Assembly (NCBI GenBank): GCA_947259915.1 | Contig: CAMYOC010000049.1 | Coordinates: 62,001-126,000, forward strand | Length of the DNA stretch: 64,000 bases | DNA from: an uncultured Gammaproteobacteria bacterium | Lineage (GTDB): Bacteria; Pseudomonadota; Gammaproteobacteria; Steroidobacterales; XN24 | Direction: 5' to 3' | Shown here: positions 34,100-42,864 of the stretch, one piece after another | Layout: each line of letters opens with the position of its first letter | Numbering within the stretch: the stretch's first letter is position 1 | The notes under the pieces: model-generated | What the model saw: the letters and a program-made list of their open reading frames with translations, nothing else | Database searches by the model: none | What the model was told of the DNA's origin: nothing | Translations under genes and position numbers: made by a program

Positions 34100-35581
34100 T
34101 CAGATGGGAACGACATCGAAGTGATCCTGAGCATAGTTTGCCTCGGACTGCAGACGGATGGGTCGGCCGGTTCTCTCCTCGAGATCTGCCAGACTGCCGG
34201 ATTCCTCATCCACGATAAGCTCCAGTACCTCCGGATGCGCCAGCACCAGCAATTCCTGGAACTCGAACTGTCGGGACTGGCGGAGAATCTCCCGGAATAT
34301 TTCGTAGCAGACGGTCTCCGGCGTCTTCACCGAACCCCTGCCCTCACAGATTGGACAGGATCGGCACAGGACATGTTCCAGGCTTTCGCGGGTGCGCTTG
34401 CGGGTCATCTCGACCAGACCGAGCGCGGACACCTCCGTGATCTGGTTACGCGCATGATCGTTGGCCAGCGCCTTCTCCAGCGCCTGCAGCACCTGGCCGC
34501 GATGCTCCGCGAGTTCCATGTCGATAAAATCAATGATGATGATGCCGCCCAGGTTACGCAGCCGCACCTGTCGCGCGCTGGCCTGCGCGGCTTCAAGATT
34601 GGTCTTGAAGATCGTCTCTTCGAGATTGCGGTGCCCGACAAAACCACCGGTATTGACGTCGATGGTGGTCATCGCCTCGGTCTGTTCGATCACCAGATAG
34701 CCGCCGGACTTGAGCTGCACATGCCGGTCCAGGGCGCGGCCGATCTCCTCCTCCACGCCGTACAGATCGAAGATCGGCCTGGCGGCTTGATACTCCTCGA
34801 TCTTGTCTGCCAGCTCGGGCACAAACATCGCAGCAAAGCTGCGCATCCGCTCGCAGGTCTCGGCGTCATCGACACGCACGTTCTCGATCCCGGGACCGAG
34901 CAGATCGCGCAGGATGCGCAGCGCCAGCGGCAGATCCTCGTGCACCAGCTGCCGTGGCGACGCAGTCCGCGCAGTTTCGTTGATAACGTCCCACAGCCGA
35001 TGCAGAAAGATCATGTCCGCACGCAGCGCATCGAGCCCCGCTCCCTCCGCCGCAGTACGCACGATAAATCCGCCGTCCTGTCCCTCTGGCACGGAGCCGA
35101 GGATCTCGCGCAGGCGCGCGCGCTCGTCCTCGTCCTCGATCCGGGCAGAGACACCGATGCCACGCCCACGCGGCATATACACGAGATAACGGGACGGGAT
35201 AGTGACGAAGGTGGTCAGTCGCGCGCCTTTGGTGCCGATAGGGTCTTTGAGCACCTGTACCAGCAACTCGTCGCCTTCACGCACCAGACTCTGGATATCG
35301 GGCTGCCGCTGGTCGTCGGCGATCTCCCCATCCACCGTCTCCTGATGTACGGGATCACGGTAGATGTCGCCGGCGTGCAGGAAGGCGGTGCGCTCGAGAC
35401 CGATCTCCAAAAACGCCGCCTGCATCCCTGGCAACACGCGCGACACCTTGGCCATGTAAATATTGCTGATCAGACCGCGGCGCCTGGCGCGCTCGATAAA
35501 CACCTCCTGCAGCACGCCGTTCTCCACCAGCGCTGCCCGCACTTCCCGCGGTGTGCAGTTGATCAGGATCTCCTCATTCAC
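34100..35581 (-). CDS. rng: Ribonuclease G
   Basis: A protein of 493 residues. An N-terminal S1-like domain (LQEVFIERARRRGLISNIYMAKV) leads to the RNase E/G catalytic core, with acidic magnesium ligands in TTIDVNTGGFVG and IIIIDFIDME and the Zn-link-like CPICEGRGSVKT region after CRS. RNase G matures the 5' end of 16S rRNA and degrades some mRNAs. It overlaps maf by 8 bp upstream. The length and order match gammaproteobacterial Rng, without the long C-terminal tail of RNase E. Confidence 0.97.
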   Translation of the reverse strand: MNEEILINCTPREVRAALVENGVLQEVFIERARRRGLISNIYMAKVSRVLPGMQAAFLEIGLERTAFLHAGDIYRDPVHQETVDGEIADDQRQPDIQSLVREGDELLVQVLKDPIGTKGARLTTFVTIPSRYLVYMPRGRGIGVSARIEDEDERARLREILGSVPEGQDGGFIVRTAAEGAGLDALRADMIFLHRLWDVINETARTASPRQLVHEDLPLALRILRDLLGPGIENVRVDDAETCERMRSFAAMFVPELADKIEEYQAARPIFDLYGVEEEIGRALDRHVQLKSGGYLVIEQTEAMTTIDVNTGGFVGHRNLEETIFKTNLEAAQASARQVRLRNLGGIIIIDFIDMELAEHRGQVLQALEKALANDHARNQITEVSALGLVEMTRKRTRESLEHVLCRSCPICEGRGSVKTPETVCYEIFREILRQSRQFEFQELLVLAHPEVLELIVDEESGSLADLEERTGRPIRLQSEANYAQDHFDVVPI

Positions 35582-36185
35582 CGACTGGACCCCGGGTCGC
35601 CGGACGCAGACTGCCGCCGAGTTCGGCGATCATCCGACCCGTCTCGAACAGGGGCAGGCCCATGACGCCAGAGAAACTGCCGTCCAGGTGTTCGATGAAC
35701 AGGGCTGCAAAACCCTGCACCGCATAGGCGCCGGCTTTACCCATGGGCTCGCCACTGGCCACATAGCGCTCGACCTCCGCATCATCCAGCTCGCGGAACG
35801 ACACGCGGCTGCTGCTGACGGCAACTCGTCGCGCCTCGCCGCGCGCCCCGGCCACGGCGGTAACAACCTCATGCACACGGCCGGAGAGCCGACGCAGCAT
35901 GGCCGCTGCCCCGATCGCGTCCGCCGGCTTGCCAAAAATCTCATCCGCAAGGACCACGGCGGTGTCGGCCGCGAGCACGATCCTGCCGTCAGCGCCATCG
36001 AGTTCGTCGAGAACGCGCTCTGCCTTGCTCAACGCAACGCGTCGGGTAAATTCATCGGGTGTTTCACCGGGCAGCCGGGTTTCGTCCACATTGGCCGGGC
36101 GGACTTCATGCTCGACATTGATTTGCCGCAGCAGCTCCCTGCGCCGGGGCGAAGCCGACGCCAGAACGATAAGCTCTTGATTCAC
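35574..36185 (-). CDS. maf: Maf-family nucleoside triphosphate pyrophosphatase (YhdE-like)
   Basis: A protein of 203 residues that hydrolyses non-canonical or excess dTTP/UTP to monophosphates. The hallmark ASASPRRRELL is at the N-terminus, then RPANVDETRLPGETPDEFTRRVALSKA, VLAADTAVVLADEIFGKP and MGKAGAYAVQGFAALFIEHLDGSFSGVMGLPLFET. These fit the YhdE (dTTP/UTP) branch. The end overlaps rng by 8 bp. rlmH lies 63 bp upstream on the same strand. Confidence 0.95.
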   Translation of the reverse strand: MNQELIVLASASPRRRELLRQINVEHEVRPANVDETRLPGETPDEFTRRVALSKAERVLDELDGADGRIVLAADTAVVLADEIFGKPADAIGAAAMLRRLSGRVHEVVTAVAGARGEARRVAVSSSRVSFRELDDAEVERYVASGEPMGKAGAYAVQGFAALFIEHLDGSFSGVMGLPLFETGRMIAELGGSLRPATRGPVGE

Positions 36186-36248
36186 CGAGGCAGTTTCACG
36201 CCTTCAGGGATCAGATTCAAGACCTCCGGCGGTCCATCCGGACCGGGG

Positions 36249-36719
36249 CTATTCCCGATGATAGGGATGCCCGCGAAGCAGGCTCCACGCCCGGTACAGC
36301 TGCTCGGCTACCACGATCCGGACCAGCCCATGGGGCAAGGTCAGCGGAGACAGCGACCAGCGGAACTCGGCCTGCTGCAGACACGCCGCTGCCAGGCCAT
36401 CCGGGCCGCCCACTAGCAGGGCAAGATCGCGACCGTCCTGCATCCACCCGTCCAGACGCCGCGCCAGCTGTTGCGTATCCAGGCTGCGACCGGCCACGTC
36501 CAGCGCGATGATGCGGTCGGAAGAGCCGACCGCCGCGAGCATCCGTTCGCCTTCGCCAAGCACTGCCCGGGTCGGATCCGAGCCTCGGCTGCGGCGACCC
36601 AGCGCGATTTCCTTGAGTTCGAGACGACATTCGTGGGGCAGGCGGGCCGCATAGGCGCCATAGCCGGCGTCGACCCAGTCGGGCATCCGCGTTCCGGCGG
36701 CCAGCAGGCGGATACGCAT
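36249..36719 (-). CDS. rlmH: 23S rRNA pseudouridine-1915 N3-methyltransferase
   Basis: A SPOUT methyltransferase of 156 residues. It starts MRIRLLAAGTRMPDWVDAGY and has the trefoil-knot segments IALDVAGRSLDTQQLA, LALLVGGPDGL and SLSPLTLPHGLVRIVVAEQLYRAW, ending in the RGHPYHRE motif. RlmH methylates pseudouridine 1915 in helix 69. It follows rsfS after 27 bp, as in most gammaproteobacteria. Confidence 0.97.
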   Translation of the reverse strand: MRIRLLAAGTRMPDWVDAGYGAYAARLPHECRLELKEIALGRRSRGSDPTRAVLGEGERMLAAVGSSDRIIALDVAGRSLDTQQLARRLDGWMQDGRDLALLVGGPDGLAAACLQQAEFRWSLSPLTLPHGLVRIVVAEQLYRAWSLLRGHPYHRE

Positions 36720-36746
36720 CGGCGAAGGGGCGCGGCGAGCGGCGCG

Positions 36747-37103
36747 CTAGCCCGCGGGACTGGCGGCGCTGCTGTGGGCAGCTACGCTCCAGAGCTTCTC
36801 CAGGTTATAAAAGTCCCGCACCTTGGGCAGCATCACGTGCACCAGCACGTCCTGGAGATCCACCAACACCCATTCGCCCCCGTCCAGACCCTCCACGCCG
36901 GTCGGTCTCTGCCCCTGCTGCTTGCACTGGTCGATAACATTCTCGGCCGCGGAGCGGACGTGCCGATCCGAGGTGCCGCTGGCGATGACCATGGTGTCGG
37001 TGATCGAGGTCATCGACGCTACATCAAGAACAACGATGTCCCTGGCTTTCATGTCTTCGAGCGCGGTAATTACAGTGTTGGTGATCTCTGGGCTGCTCAT
37101 CAA
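36747..37103 (-). CDS. rsfS: Ribosomal silencing factor RsfS
   Basis: A protein of 118 residues of the RsfS/YbeB/Iojap family, which binds L14 and blocks subunit joining in stationary phase. It keeps ALEDMKARDIVVLDV, DTMVIASGTSDRHVRSAAENV, PTGVEGLDGGEWVLVDLQDVLVHVMLPKVRDFYNLEKLW. The start overlaps the nadD stop by 4 bp. Confidence 0.97.
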   Translation of the reverse strand: MMSSPEITNTVITALEDMKARDIVVLDVASMTSITDTMVIASGTSDRHVRSAAENVIDQCKQQGQRPTGVEGLDGGEWVLVDLQDVLVHVMLPKVRDFYNLEKLWSVAAHSSAASPAG

Positions 37104-37768
37104 GTCCTCTCGGTGTGGCGGGCATAACAGCCCGAATCAAGGATGGTCTTCCTGACCCCGTCAGGCATCAAAAAGCGCGGGTCGCCGCCGTTGAACACAA
37201 ACTCTCTGATGGCGGTGGATGAAATCTCCAGCTGGGTCACGGCGTGGATGTAGATACGGCCGGCACGGGTTTCGTGCAGATCTCCGGCTCGACCGGTGCC
37301 GCGATCCACCAACAGCTCGCTGAGCGGACCCATGTCCGGGACCCGCCAGCCGGGCCGGTGTGCGACCACCACATGGGCCAGCTGCAATATCTCCCGCCAG
37401 TGGTACCACTTCGGCAGGTCCAGGAATGCGTCCATACCGACGACCAGACAGATCGAGCGATGCGCGTACTCCGCGCGCAGATCGAGCAAGGTGTCCACCG
37501 AATACGACGGACCTTCCCGATGCAACTCGCGGTCATCGACGACAAAACCCGGCTGGCCGCTGATCGCCGCGCGCACCATCTCCAGACGGACCCTGGCATC
37601 CGCCACCGGCCGTTCGCGATGCGGCGGCGTACCCGCCGGCAGGAACCGCACCTCCGGCAGGCGCAGGGATTCCATCAACTCGAAAGCGGTACGCAGATGG
37701 CCGTAATGGATCGGATCGAAGGTGCCGCCGAAGATCGCCATCGGATCCAGCTGACTAAACCCGGCCAT
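37100..37768 (-). CDS. nadD: Nicotinate-mononucleotide adenylyltransferase
   Basis: A protein of 222 residues that makes deamido-NAD from nicotinate mononucleotide and ATP. The nucleotidyltransferase signature is FGGTFDPIHYGHLRTA, followed by FLPAGTPPHRE, LVVGMDAFLDLPKWYHWREIL and the ISSTAIRE motif near the end. ATG 37768 touches the holA stop, giving a one-base overlap; the open frame upstream of it is non-homologous. Confidence 0.97.
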   Translation of the reverse strand: MAGFSQLDPMAIFGGTFDPIHYGHLRTAFELMESLRLPEVRFLPAGTPPHRERPVADARVRLEMVRAAISGQPGFVVDDRELHREGPSYSVDTLLDLRAEYAHRSICLVVGMDAFLDLPKWYHWREILQLAHVVVAHRPGWRVPDMGPLSELLVDRGTGRAGDLHETRAGRIYIHAVTQLEISSTAIREFVFNGGDPRFLMPDGVRKTILDSGCYARHTERT

Positions 37769-38799
37769 CAGGCAGCGCGACCTCGTCGTTGTCTGCCGCT
37801 GCCGGCCATGGCCGACACCAGATCGGTCAGCGCCTGCCACGGGCGTCCGGGCAGCGAGCCCTTGATCACCCGGTCCACACGCGCGGCATGGCGCAGCAAT
37901 CCATGCAGGGCCGGCAACGGTTGCCGCGCGAGGATGCGGCGAGCCAGAGGCTGACGCCGTGGCCAGATCCCGGCATTTCGCATGGCATTACCCTCGACAT
38001 CGCCCTGCCCCAGCTTCCAGGCCACACCGGCCAGCGCGCGGATTTCCCGTGCCAGCGCCCATAACACCAGAACCGGTTCCACCCCCTCGCCACGCAGCCC
38101 GGCGAGGATGCGCTGGCTCCGCGCCAGGTCTCCCGCGTCGACGGCATCGACCAGCGCAAAGACGTCGAACCGCGCGCTGTCGGTCACCGCGCGGGCGACG
38201 TCTTCCTCTCTGACGTTGCCCTGCCCAAGCAACAACGCCAGCTTGCGGATCTCCTGGTCCGCGGCCAGCAGGTTGCCCTCCACCCGATCCGCGATCAGGT
38301 CTGCCGCGCCGGGTGCAGGCCGCAGTCCCTCCTCGGCCATCCGCCCGGCGATCCAGCGCGGCAGCTGGCTGCGGTCGAGCGGCCACACCTGAACCACGAC
38401 GCCGGCCTTGTCCAGTGCCCGCACCCAACTCGATTGCAGGGCTTTCTTGTCGATGCGGGGCGCGAGGATGAGCAGCAGATTGTCCTGCGGCGGGTCTCCG
38501 GCATAGGCGCTCAGGGCCTTGGCGCCGACGGTACCGGGCTTGGCCGAGGACATGCGCAACTCCAGCAGGCGACGTTCGGCAAACAAAGACATGTTCGCGC
38601 TCGCAGCCGCCAGCTCCTGCCAGTCGAATCCGCGTTCAACGGTGAATACGGTGCGATCCTCGAATCCGGCCTGGCGGGCAGCGGCGCGGATACGATCGGC
38701 AGCTTCAATGGTGAGGAGCGGGTCGTCCCCGGTGACGAGATAGACCGGGGCGAGTGCCCGGGCAAGCTCCGCGCCGAGCTTATCGGCGGCGACGATCAC
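37768..38799 (-). CDS. holA: DNA polymerase III subunit delta
   Basis: A protein of 343 residues, the clamp-loader subunit that opens the beta clamp. Matches: APVYLVTGDDPLLTIEAADRIR near the start, LLILAPRIDKKALQSSW, DLIADRVEGNLLAADQEIRKLALL, and SARFDVFALVDAVDAGD. The start is GTG 38799; no better start is in frame and the homology begins shortly after. It leads a tight holA-nadD-rsfS-rlmH run. In most relatives lptE lies just upstream; here about 5 kb of other genes separate them. Confidence 0.93.
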   Translation of the reverse strand: MIVAADKLGAELARALAPVYLVTGDDPLLTIEAADRIRAAARQAGFEDRTVFTVERGFDWQELAAASANMSLFAERRLLELRMSSAKPGTVGAKALSAYAGDPPQDNLLLILAPRIDKKALQSSWVRALDKAGVVVQVWPLDRSQLPRWIAGRMAEEGLRPAPGAADLIADRVEGNLLAADQEIRKLALLLGQGNVREEDVARAVTDSARFDVFALVDAVDAGDLARSQRILAGLRGEGVEPVLVLWALAREIRALAGVAWKLGQGDVEGNAMRNAGIWPRRQPLARRILARQPLPALHGLLRHAARVDRVIKGSLPGRPWQALTDLVSAMAGSGRQRRGRAA

Positions 38800-38877
38800 A
38801 GTACGCAGATTTGGGCGAAGCCATGTTGAGACGAGTGTATCACGGCCGCTGCAGTGCAGAAGCCGGTCGCCGGGGAC

Positions 38878-39735
38878 TCAGGGCGTCACCGGCACAGGAG
38901 TCTCTGCGGGCATCGGGCCGACTACCAGGGCCGGATCCAGCCGGGTCTCGAACAGGTTCATGCGCCAGTCCAGATGGGGCCCGGTGGCACGCCCGGTGGC
39001 GCCGACCTCGGCCACTGGCTGACCCTGTTTTACCGCCTGGCCCTCAACGACCAGAATCTTGCTCAGATGGATAAACGTGGACGTCAGCCCGTGACCGTGA
39101 TCCATGACCAGGGTTCCGCCGGAGAAATACATGTCCTGATCCACAAGCGTGACGACCGCGTCCGCCGGCGCCGCTACCGGCCTGCCCACCGGCGCCGCCA
39201 CGTCGACGCCGTAATGCGGCCGCCGAGGCTCGCCATTCAGGATACGCTGGCTGCCATAGACACCGGTCACTGGTCCGTGGAGCGGCCAGACAAACCCGCT
39301 TTCGAAGTCGGTCCGGGGATCATCATGCTTGCGCACCGCGCGGATCCGCGCGGCCTCCTGCTGAATCCGTCGACCGACTTCCGGCGGCGGCGTGACCCGT
39401 GACTGCGGCAGTCCGTCCACCCGCTGAATCCGATAGGACCGAGACCGGACCGGGAGTTCTCGCGTCAGTCGGCCGCCTTGAGTCGAAATCGTCAAGGTAG
39501 ATGGCCCCACCTCGTCGCGGCCAAAACCGATCAGGAAGGCGCCGCTGGCGGACACCCGGAGCGGGCGGTCATCCAGCAAGACCGCGGCCCCGGGATCGGT
39601 ACGCCCGATCAGCAGCCCGCCCTGGACCGCCTCCCCGTCAAGCATCAGGGATGGTGGATGACCATCGGCGTATACGGACAGGCTGCCTGCTGCGAGGCTG
39701 GCGGAAAAAACCACGATGCGGATCAGACACTGCAT
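38878..39735 (-). CDS. M23-family zinc metallopeptidase (LytM domain), exported
   Basis: A protein of 285 residues with a signal peptide of about 23 residues (ends SVYADG). The N-terminal part is beta-rich; residues 150-260 are the peptidase domain. Zinc and catalytic residues are visible: H174 and D178 (HYGVD), H223 (FIHLS) and H254 (HLDW). The GSQRILNGEPRRPHYGVD stretch is typical of envelope LytM enzymes that cut peptidoglycan cross-links. There is no ribosome binding site before ATG 39735, and a Zur-box palindrome ends only 7 bases upstream. Translation from a leaderless transcript is possible, and expression may depend on zinc. Divergent from zur. Confidence 0.9.
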   Translation of the reverse strand: MQCLIRIVVFSASLAAGSLSVYADGHPPSLMLDGEAVQGGLLIGRTDPGAAVLLDDRPLRVSASGAFLIGFGRDEVGPSTLTISTQGGRLTRELPVRSRSYRIQRVDGLPQSRVTPPPEVGRRIQQEAARIRAVRKHDDPRTDFESGFVWPLHGPVTGVYGSQRILNGEPRRPHYGVDVAAPVGRPVAAPADAVVTLVDQDMYFSGGTLVMDHGHGLTSTFIHLSKILVVEGQAVKQGQPVAEVGATGRATGPHLDWRMNLFETRLDPALVVGPMPAETPVPVTP

Positions 39736-39742
39736 GACAGAA

Positions 39743-39757
39743 TGTTATAACATAACA
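39743..39757. promoter_or_regulatory. Zur box between the M23 peptidase and zur genes
   Basis: TGTTAT-AAC-ATAACA is a perfect palindrome that agrees with the core of gammaproteobacterial Zur boxes (GTTATA/TATAAC half-sites). It lies 7 bases before the M23 start codon and 33 bases before the zur start codon, and includes TATAAC -10-like elements on both strands. Zur bound here should repress both genes when zinc is sufficient. Confidence 0.72.
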
Positions 39758-39790
39758 GTCTGTCTCCGTGGATGTGAATCAGGAAAAATC

Positions 39791-40306
39791 ATGGACTCCT
39801 CCCGCACGGCCAGCGCGTTTGCCGCCCCCGACCACGACCACACGGCCTGTGTCAGCCGGGCGCTGGCTGATGCCGAAGCGCATTGTCGCGCTCATGGGCT
39901 GCGATTGACCGCGACCCGGCGGCGAGTGCTGGAGATCATCTGCCAGGGTCACGAGCCCGCCAAGGCCTATGACATCCTTGAACAGCTCGGCCGCGCCGGG
40001 CGCCACCCGGCGCCACCCACCGTGTACAGAGCCCTGGAGTTTCTGCTCGACGCCCGCCTCATCCATCGCATCGATTCGCTCAACGCCTATGTGGCGTGCG
40101 TCCATCCGAACCGGCAGCACAGCGCCCAACTGCTGGTTTGCAGCAGCTGCGAGCAGGTCGCCGAAATCGATGATCCGCAGATCCAGGCGGTACTCGACCA
40201 GGGCGCATCAAGACATGGATTCAAGGTGGATTCACAAACCGTGGAAATCCATGGCCGTTGTCCGCGTTGCCGTGCGGCCCAGGGAGCCGACCATGAGGGC
40301 GCATGA
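39791..40306 (+). CDS. zur: Zinc uptake regulator Zur (Fur family)
   Basis: A protein of 171 residues. The winged helix has GLRLTATRRRVLEIICQGHEPAKAYDILEQL and PPTVYRALEFLLDARLIHRI. The dimerisation part contains CVHPNRQHSAQLLVCSSCEQVAEID and ends in RCPRCRAA, giving the structural CxxC...CxxC zinc site. An N-terminal HDH and other histidines fit a zinc sensor rather than Fur. ATG 39791 has CAGGAAA upstream. It is followed by the MerC-like gene 54 bp later, probably in the same transcript. Confidence 0.93.
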   Translation: MDSSRTASAFAAPDHDHTACVSRALADAEAHCRAHGLRLTATRRRVLEIICQGHEPAKAYDILEQLGRAGRHPAPPTVYRALEFLLDARLIHRIDSLNAYVACVHPNRQHSAQLLVCSSCEQVAEIDDPQIQAVLDQGASRHGFKVDSQTVEIHGRCPRCRAAQGADHEGA

Positions 40307-40360
40307 GCCAATCGCATCGCGGGGATCTGTCCGCGCGGATCGACCGCGGTCGGAGGCCTG

Positions 40361-40798
40361 ATGTCGCAGATAGATAAATCTGGCGAATCACTGGACGCGG
40401 TCGCCATAGGCATCTCGGCCCTGTGCGTGGTCCATTGCCTGGCCATACCCGTGCTGGTCGTGCTGTTTCCGATTATCGGCGGCACCCTGTTGGCGAATCA
40501 TGCGTTTCACGCGCTGCTGCTGTTGCTGGTGCTTCCCACCAGCACGCTGGCCTTGTATCTGGGCTATCGGCGGCACCGCGCGCCGCGCGCGCTGCGGTTC
40601 GGCGTCCTCGGCATGGCGATCCTGATCCTGGCCGCGCTGCTCGGCCCGGAGGTCTTGAGCCCGGTCGGAGAGCGTGTGACCACCAGCGTCGGCGGTGGCG
40701 TGCTGGCGCTGGCGCATTTCATCAATCTCCGCCAGTGCCGGCGGCGCGGCAGCGCCTACGGTAGCGGCTCGGAGCCGGGCGACATTTCGACTCCCTGA
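40361..40798 (+). CDS. MerC-domain membrane protein
   Basis: A protein of 145 residues with four membrane segments. It starts with LDAVAIGISALCVVHCLAIP, the MerC-type cysteine-histidine motif (CVVHC) in the first segment. MerC proteins were first known for mercury uptake, but members behind zur genes are thought to move zinc or related ions. ATG 40361 has GGAGG at the right distance. It lies 54 bp after zur. The last 43 bp overlap the 3' end of the convergent DUF2891 gene. Confidence 0.88.
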   Translation: MSQIDKSGESLDAVAIGISALCVVHCLAIPVLVVLFPIIGGTLLANHAFHALLLLLVLPTSTLALYLGYRRHRAPRALRFGVLGMAILILAALLGPEVLSPVGERVTTSVGGGVLALAHFINLRQCRRRGSAYGSGSEPGDISTP

Positions 40799-41889
40799 TC
40801 GATGCCCCGCCGGGTCACCAGATAGGTGGCAAAACTGCCGAGCCAGTGACCGCCCTCGTAGTGCTCGCCGGTCACCGAAGCCAGACCCGCACGCGCGTGA
40901 TTTGCCGCGCTGGCCAGGATCGCCGGTCTGCGCGCATCCCCGGCCGGCAAACCGTATGCGATGCCCTGCAGCATCCACGCACGGCTCAGGTTCAGCCCGT
41001 CCAGATGCGCCAGTTTGCCGTCGGTAGGATCAGTGACACGCTCCGGACGGACCCAGTCGCCATCCCCATCGTCCGGTATGCCCGGGAGGAAGCCTGCCAG
41101 CCACGCGCTGAATGCGTCCGCATCCAGGACACGCCGGATCAGATCGGCCTCGGCCAGACACGGCGAGAGGAAATCCTGCCCGGAAGGCTCGTAGTCGAGC
41201 GGGCAGGCACGGTCGCCAAGATAATAAGCGCGGCTACGCTCGAGCAGGAGCGTCGTCATCGGATCGTTGCCGGCGCTCCGGGCCCAGTCGAGGATCAGAC
41301 CCATAGCGAAGGCGGTCTGCGCATGCTCGCCGATGCGGATCGGATAAGACAATTTTGGCAGCCAATCTGCAATACGCGCGGCGGCGGCCGCTTCCAGCGG
41401 CGCCAGTGTCACGGCCAGCTCCGCCCCCGGCTCACCCCATTCGCGCAATTCCGCAGCAAGCTGCAGAAGCCAGGCTAGTCCATATGGGCGCTCGAACGAT
41501 GCCCGACCGGTCGCGCTCAGATACGCCACCTCGACCTCAATGTTCGCTGCGGTGAGACTGCGCGCCAGTGCGGCACGGGCCGGTGGCACGAATGCCGCGT
41601 CCGGCGTCAGGCGGGAGAGGCGTGCAAGCAGCCAGTGCCCGTGGACCGAAGAGTGCCAGTCGAAACAACCATAGAAAGCCGGTGTCAGCTCGCGCGGTGG
41701 CGCCACATCGGCGTCGCTGTCCAGCACATGGGCGATCTTGTTCGGATACTCCTGGTGCACGCAATCCAGTGCCAGGCCGGCGAAGCGCGTGGCCATATCA
41801 CCGTCGAGCACCGGGACACCGTCATCGGCGTGGGCTCCATTCATCAGCAGCGACCCCCCCAAAACAGCAATGCCAAACGCACGCCTCAT
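40756..41889 (-). CDS. DUF2891 secreted protein
   Basis: A protein of 377 residues with a signal peptide (MRRAFGIAVLGGSLLMNGAHA). It belongs to DUF2891: CVHQEYPNKIAHVLDSD, YGCFDWHSSVHGHWLL, TAANIEVEVAYLSATGRASFERPYGLAWLLQL, RIGEHAQTAFAM, SGQDFLSPCLAEADLIRRVL and LDGLNLSRAWMLQGIA. The fold is expected to be an alpha/alpha barrel like those of polysaccharide lyases and glycosidases, but no activity is known. The start overlaps the HIT gene stop by 4 bp (ATGA), so they are coupled. The tail overlaps the MerC gene by 43 bp in the convergent direction. Confidence 0.9.
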   Translation of the reverse strand: MRRAFGIAVLGGSLLMNGAHADDGVPVLDGDMATRFAGLALDCVHQEYPNKIAHVLDSDADVAPPRELTPAFYGCFDWHSSVHGHWLLARLSRLTPDAAFVPPARAALARSLTAANIEVEVAYLSATGRASFERPYGLAWLLQLAAELREWGEPGAELAVTLAPLEAAAAARIADWLPKLSYPIRIGEHAQTAFAMGLILDWARSAGNDPMTTLLLERSRAYYLGDRACPLDYEPSGQDFLSPCLAEADLIRRVLDADAFSAWLAGFLPGIPDDGDGDWVRPERVTDPTDGKLAHLDGLNLSRAWMLQGIAYGLPAGDARRPAILASAANHARAGLASVTGEHYEGGHWLGSFATYLVTRRGIDQGVEMSPGSEPLP

Positions 41890-42233
41890 GATCGTCCGGC
41901 CATCGGCCCGAGATGACGGCCGCCCAACAAATGCAGATGCAGATGCGGTACTTCCTGACCGCCATCCGCCTTACAGTTGATGACCAGTCGATATCCGTTT
42001 TCGGCCAGCCCGTGCTGCCGGGCCAGATCTCGCGCCACTATGAACATGTGACCGACCAGGGCGGCATCGTCATCGGACAGATCGTCCGCGGTCGGGACGG
42101 GCTTGAGCGGGACAATCAACAGATGCACCGGCGCCGCCGGGTTGATGTCGGGGAAGCAGATCAGGTGATCATCGCGATAGATGATGTCGGCCGGGATCTC
42201 GCCGGCAATGATTTTCTCAAAAATAGTGCTCAT
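41886..42233 (-). CDS. Histidine-triad nucleotide-binding protein (HinT-like)
   Basis: A protein of 115 residues. It has the HIT signature HLHLHLLGGR, the opening TIFEKIIAGEIPADIIYRDD, CFPDINPAAPVHLLIVP and YRLVINCKADGGQ. These proteins hydrolyse adenosine phosphoramidates. It is coupled to the DUF2891 gene downstream (ATGA overlap). Confidence 0.95.
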   Translation of the reverse strand: MSTIFEKIIAGEIPADIIYRDDHLICFPDINPAAPVHLLIVPLKPVPTADDLSDDDAALVGHMFIVARDLARQHGLAENGYRLVINCKADGGQEVPHLHLHLLGGRHLGPMAGRS

Positions 42234-42377
42234 CTTGATGCTACCGTGGGTTCCGTGAAGCAGGTTCGCTCGCCTATGATAAGCCCAGGTTCAGGCCCGG
42301 GACGATCCGGGCGTGATCACGGCGGCGCCAGCTCGATCGACGCGGCCGCGCGGCCCGGCAACAAGGAGGCTGGACAC

Positions 42378-42854
42378 ATGAGACCCCCACACTGCGGAAC
42401 CGTCGGCAGGATCCTGTTCCTTGCCCTGGTCCTGCTCGGGACCGGCTGCACTGGTCTGCGCAATCTCGAGTCGCCAGAGGTCGTGCTGACCGCCATCCGG
42501 CCGCTCGACTCTTCCACGCTGTTCGAGCAACGCTTCGAGGTGGGTCTGCGGATCTACAACCCCAACAACCGCGATCTGGATATCGACGGCATCGACTTCG
42601 AGCTGGACGTCAACGGCCAGCGACTGGCCCGGGCCGCGGGTGCCAACGAATTCCTGCTGCCGCGATTGGGCGAAGCGGAAACAACGGTGGTGGTCAGCAC
42701 GTCACTGATCAGCGTGGCACGACAGCTGATGACACTGCAGCAGTCCCAGGCCCTCAACTACCGGATCAGCGGCAGGGTCCATCTGGGATCTGCTTTCGGT
42801 ATCAGCCTGCCGTTCGAGAAGAGCGGACAACTCGGTGGCGAGACCACCTTGTAG
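42378..42854 (+). CDS. LEA2/WHy-domain lipoprotein
   Basis: A protein of 158 residues. A lipoprotein signal peptide with lipobox LGTGC (Cys24) is followed by an LEA type 2 / WHy domain of about 125 residues, recognisable by the VGLRIYNPNNRDLDIDGIDFELDVNG stretch (cited in part) and VVVSTSLISVARQL. LEA2 proteins are linked to desiccation and stress tolerance, but the bacterial lipoprotein forms are poorly studied. ATG 42378 has AAGGAGG upstream. It is convergent with the zinc-ribbon gene, 10 bp apart. Confidence 0.88.
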   Translation: MRPPHCGTVGRILFLALVLLGTGCTGLRNLESPEVVLTAIRPLDSSTLFEQRFEVGLRIYNPNNRDLDIDGIDFELDVNGQRLARAAGANEFLLPRLGEAETTVVVSTSLISVARQLMTLQQSQALNYRISGRVHLGSAFGISLPFEKSGQLGGETTL

Positions 42855-42864
42855 TGCTCTGTCG

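Noticed and set aside
34046-35665. Long plus-strand open frame opposite rng
   Set aside because: Shadow of the ribonuclease G gene, with no ribosome binding site or homology.
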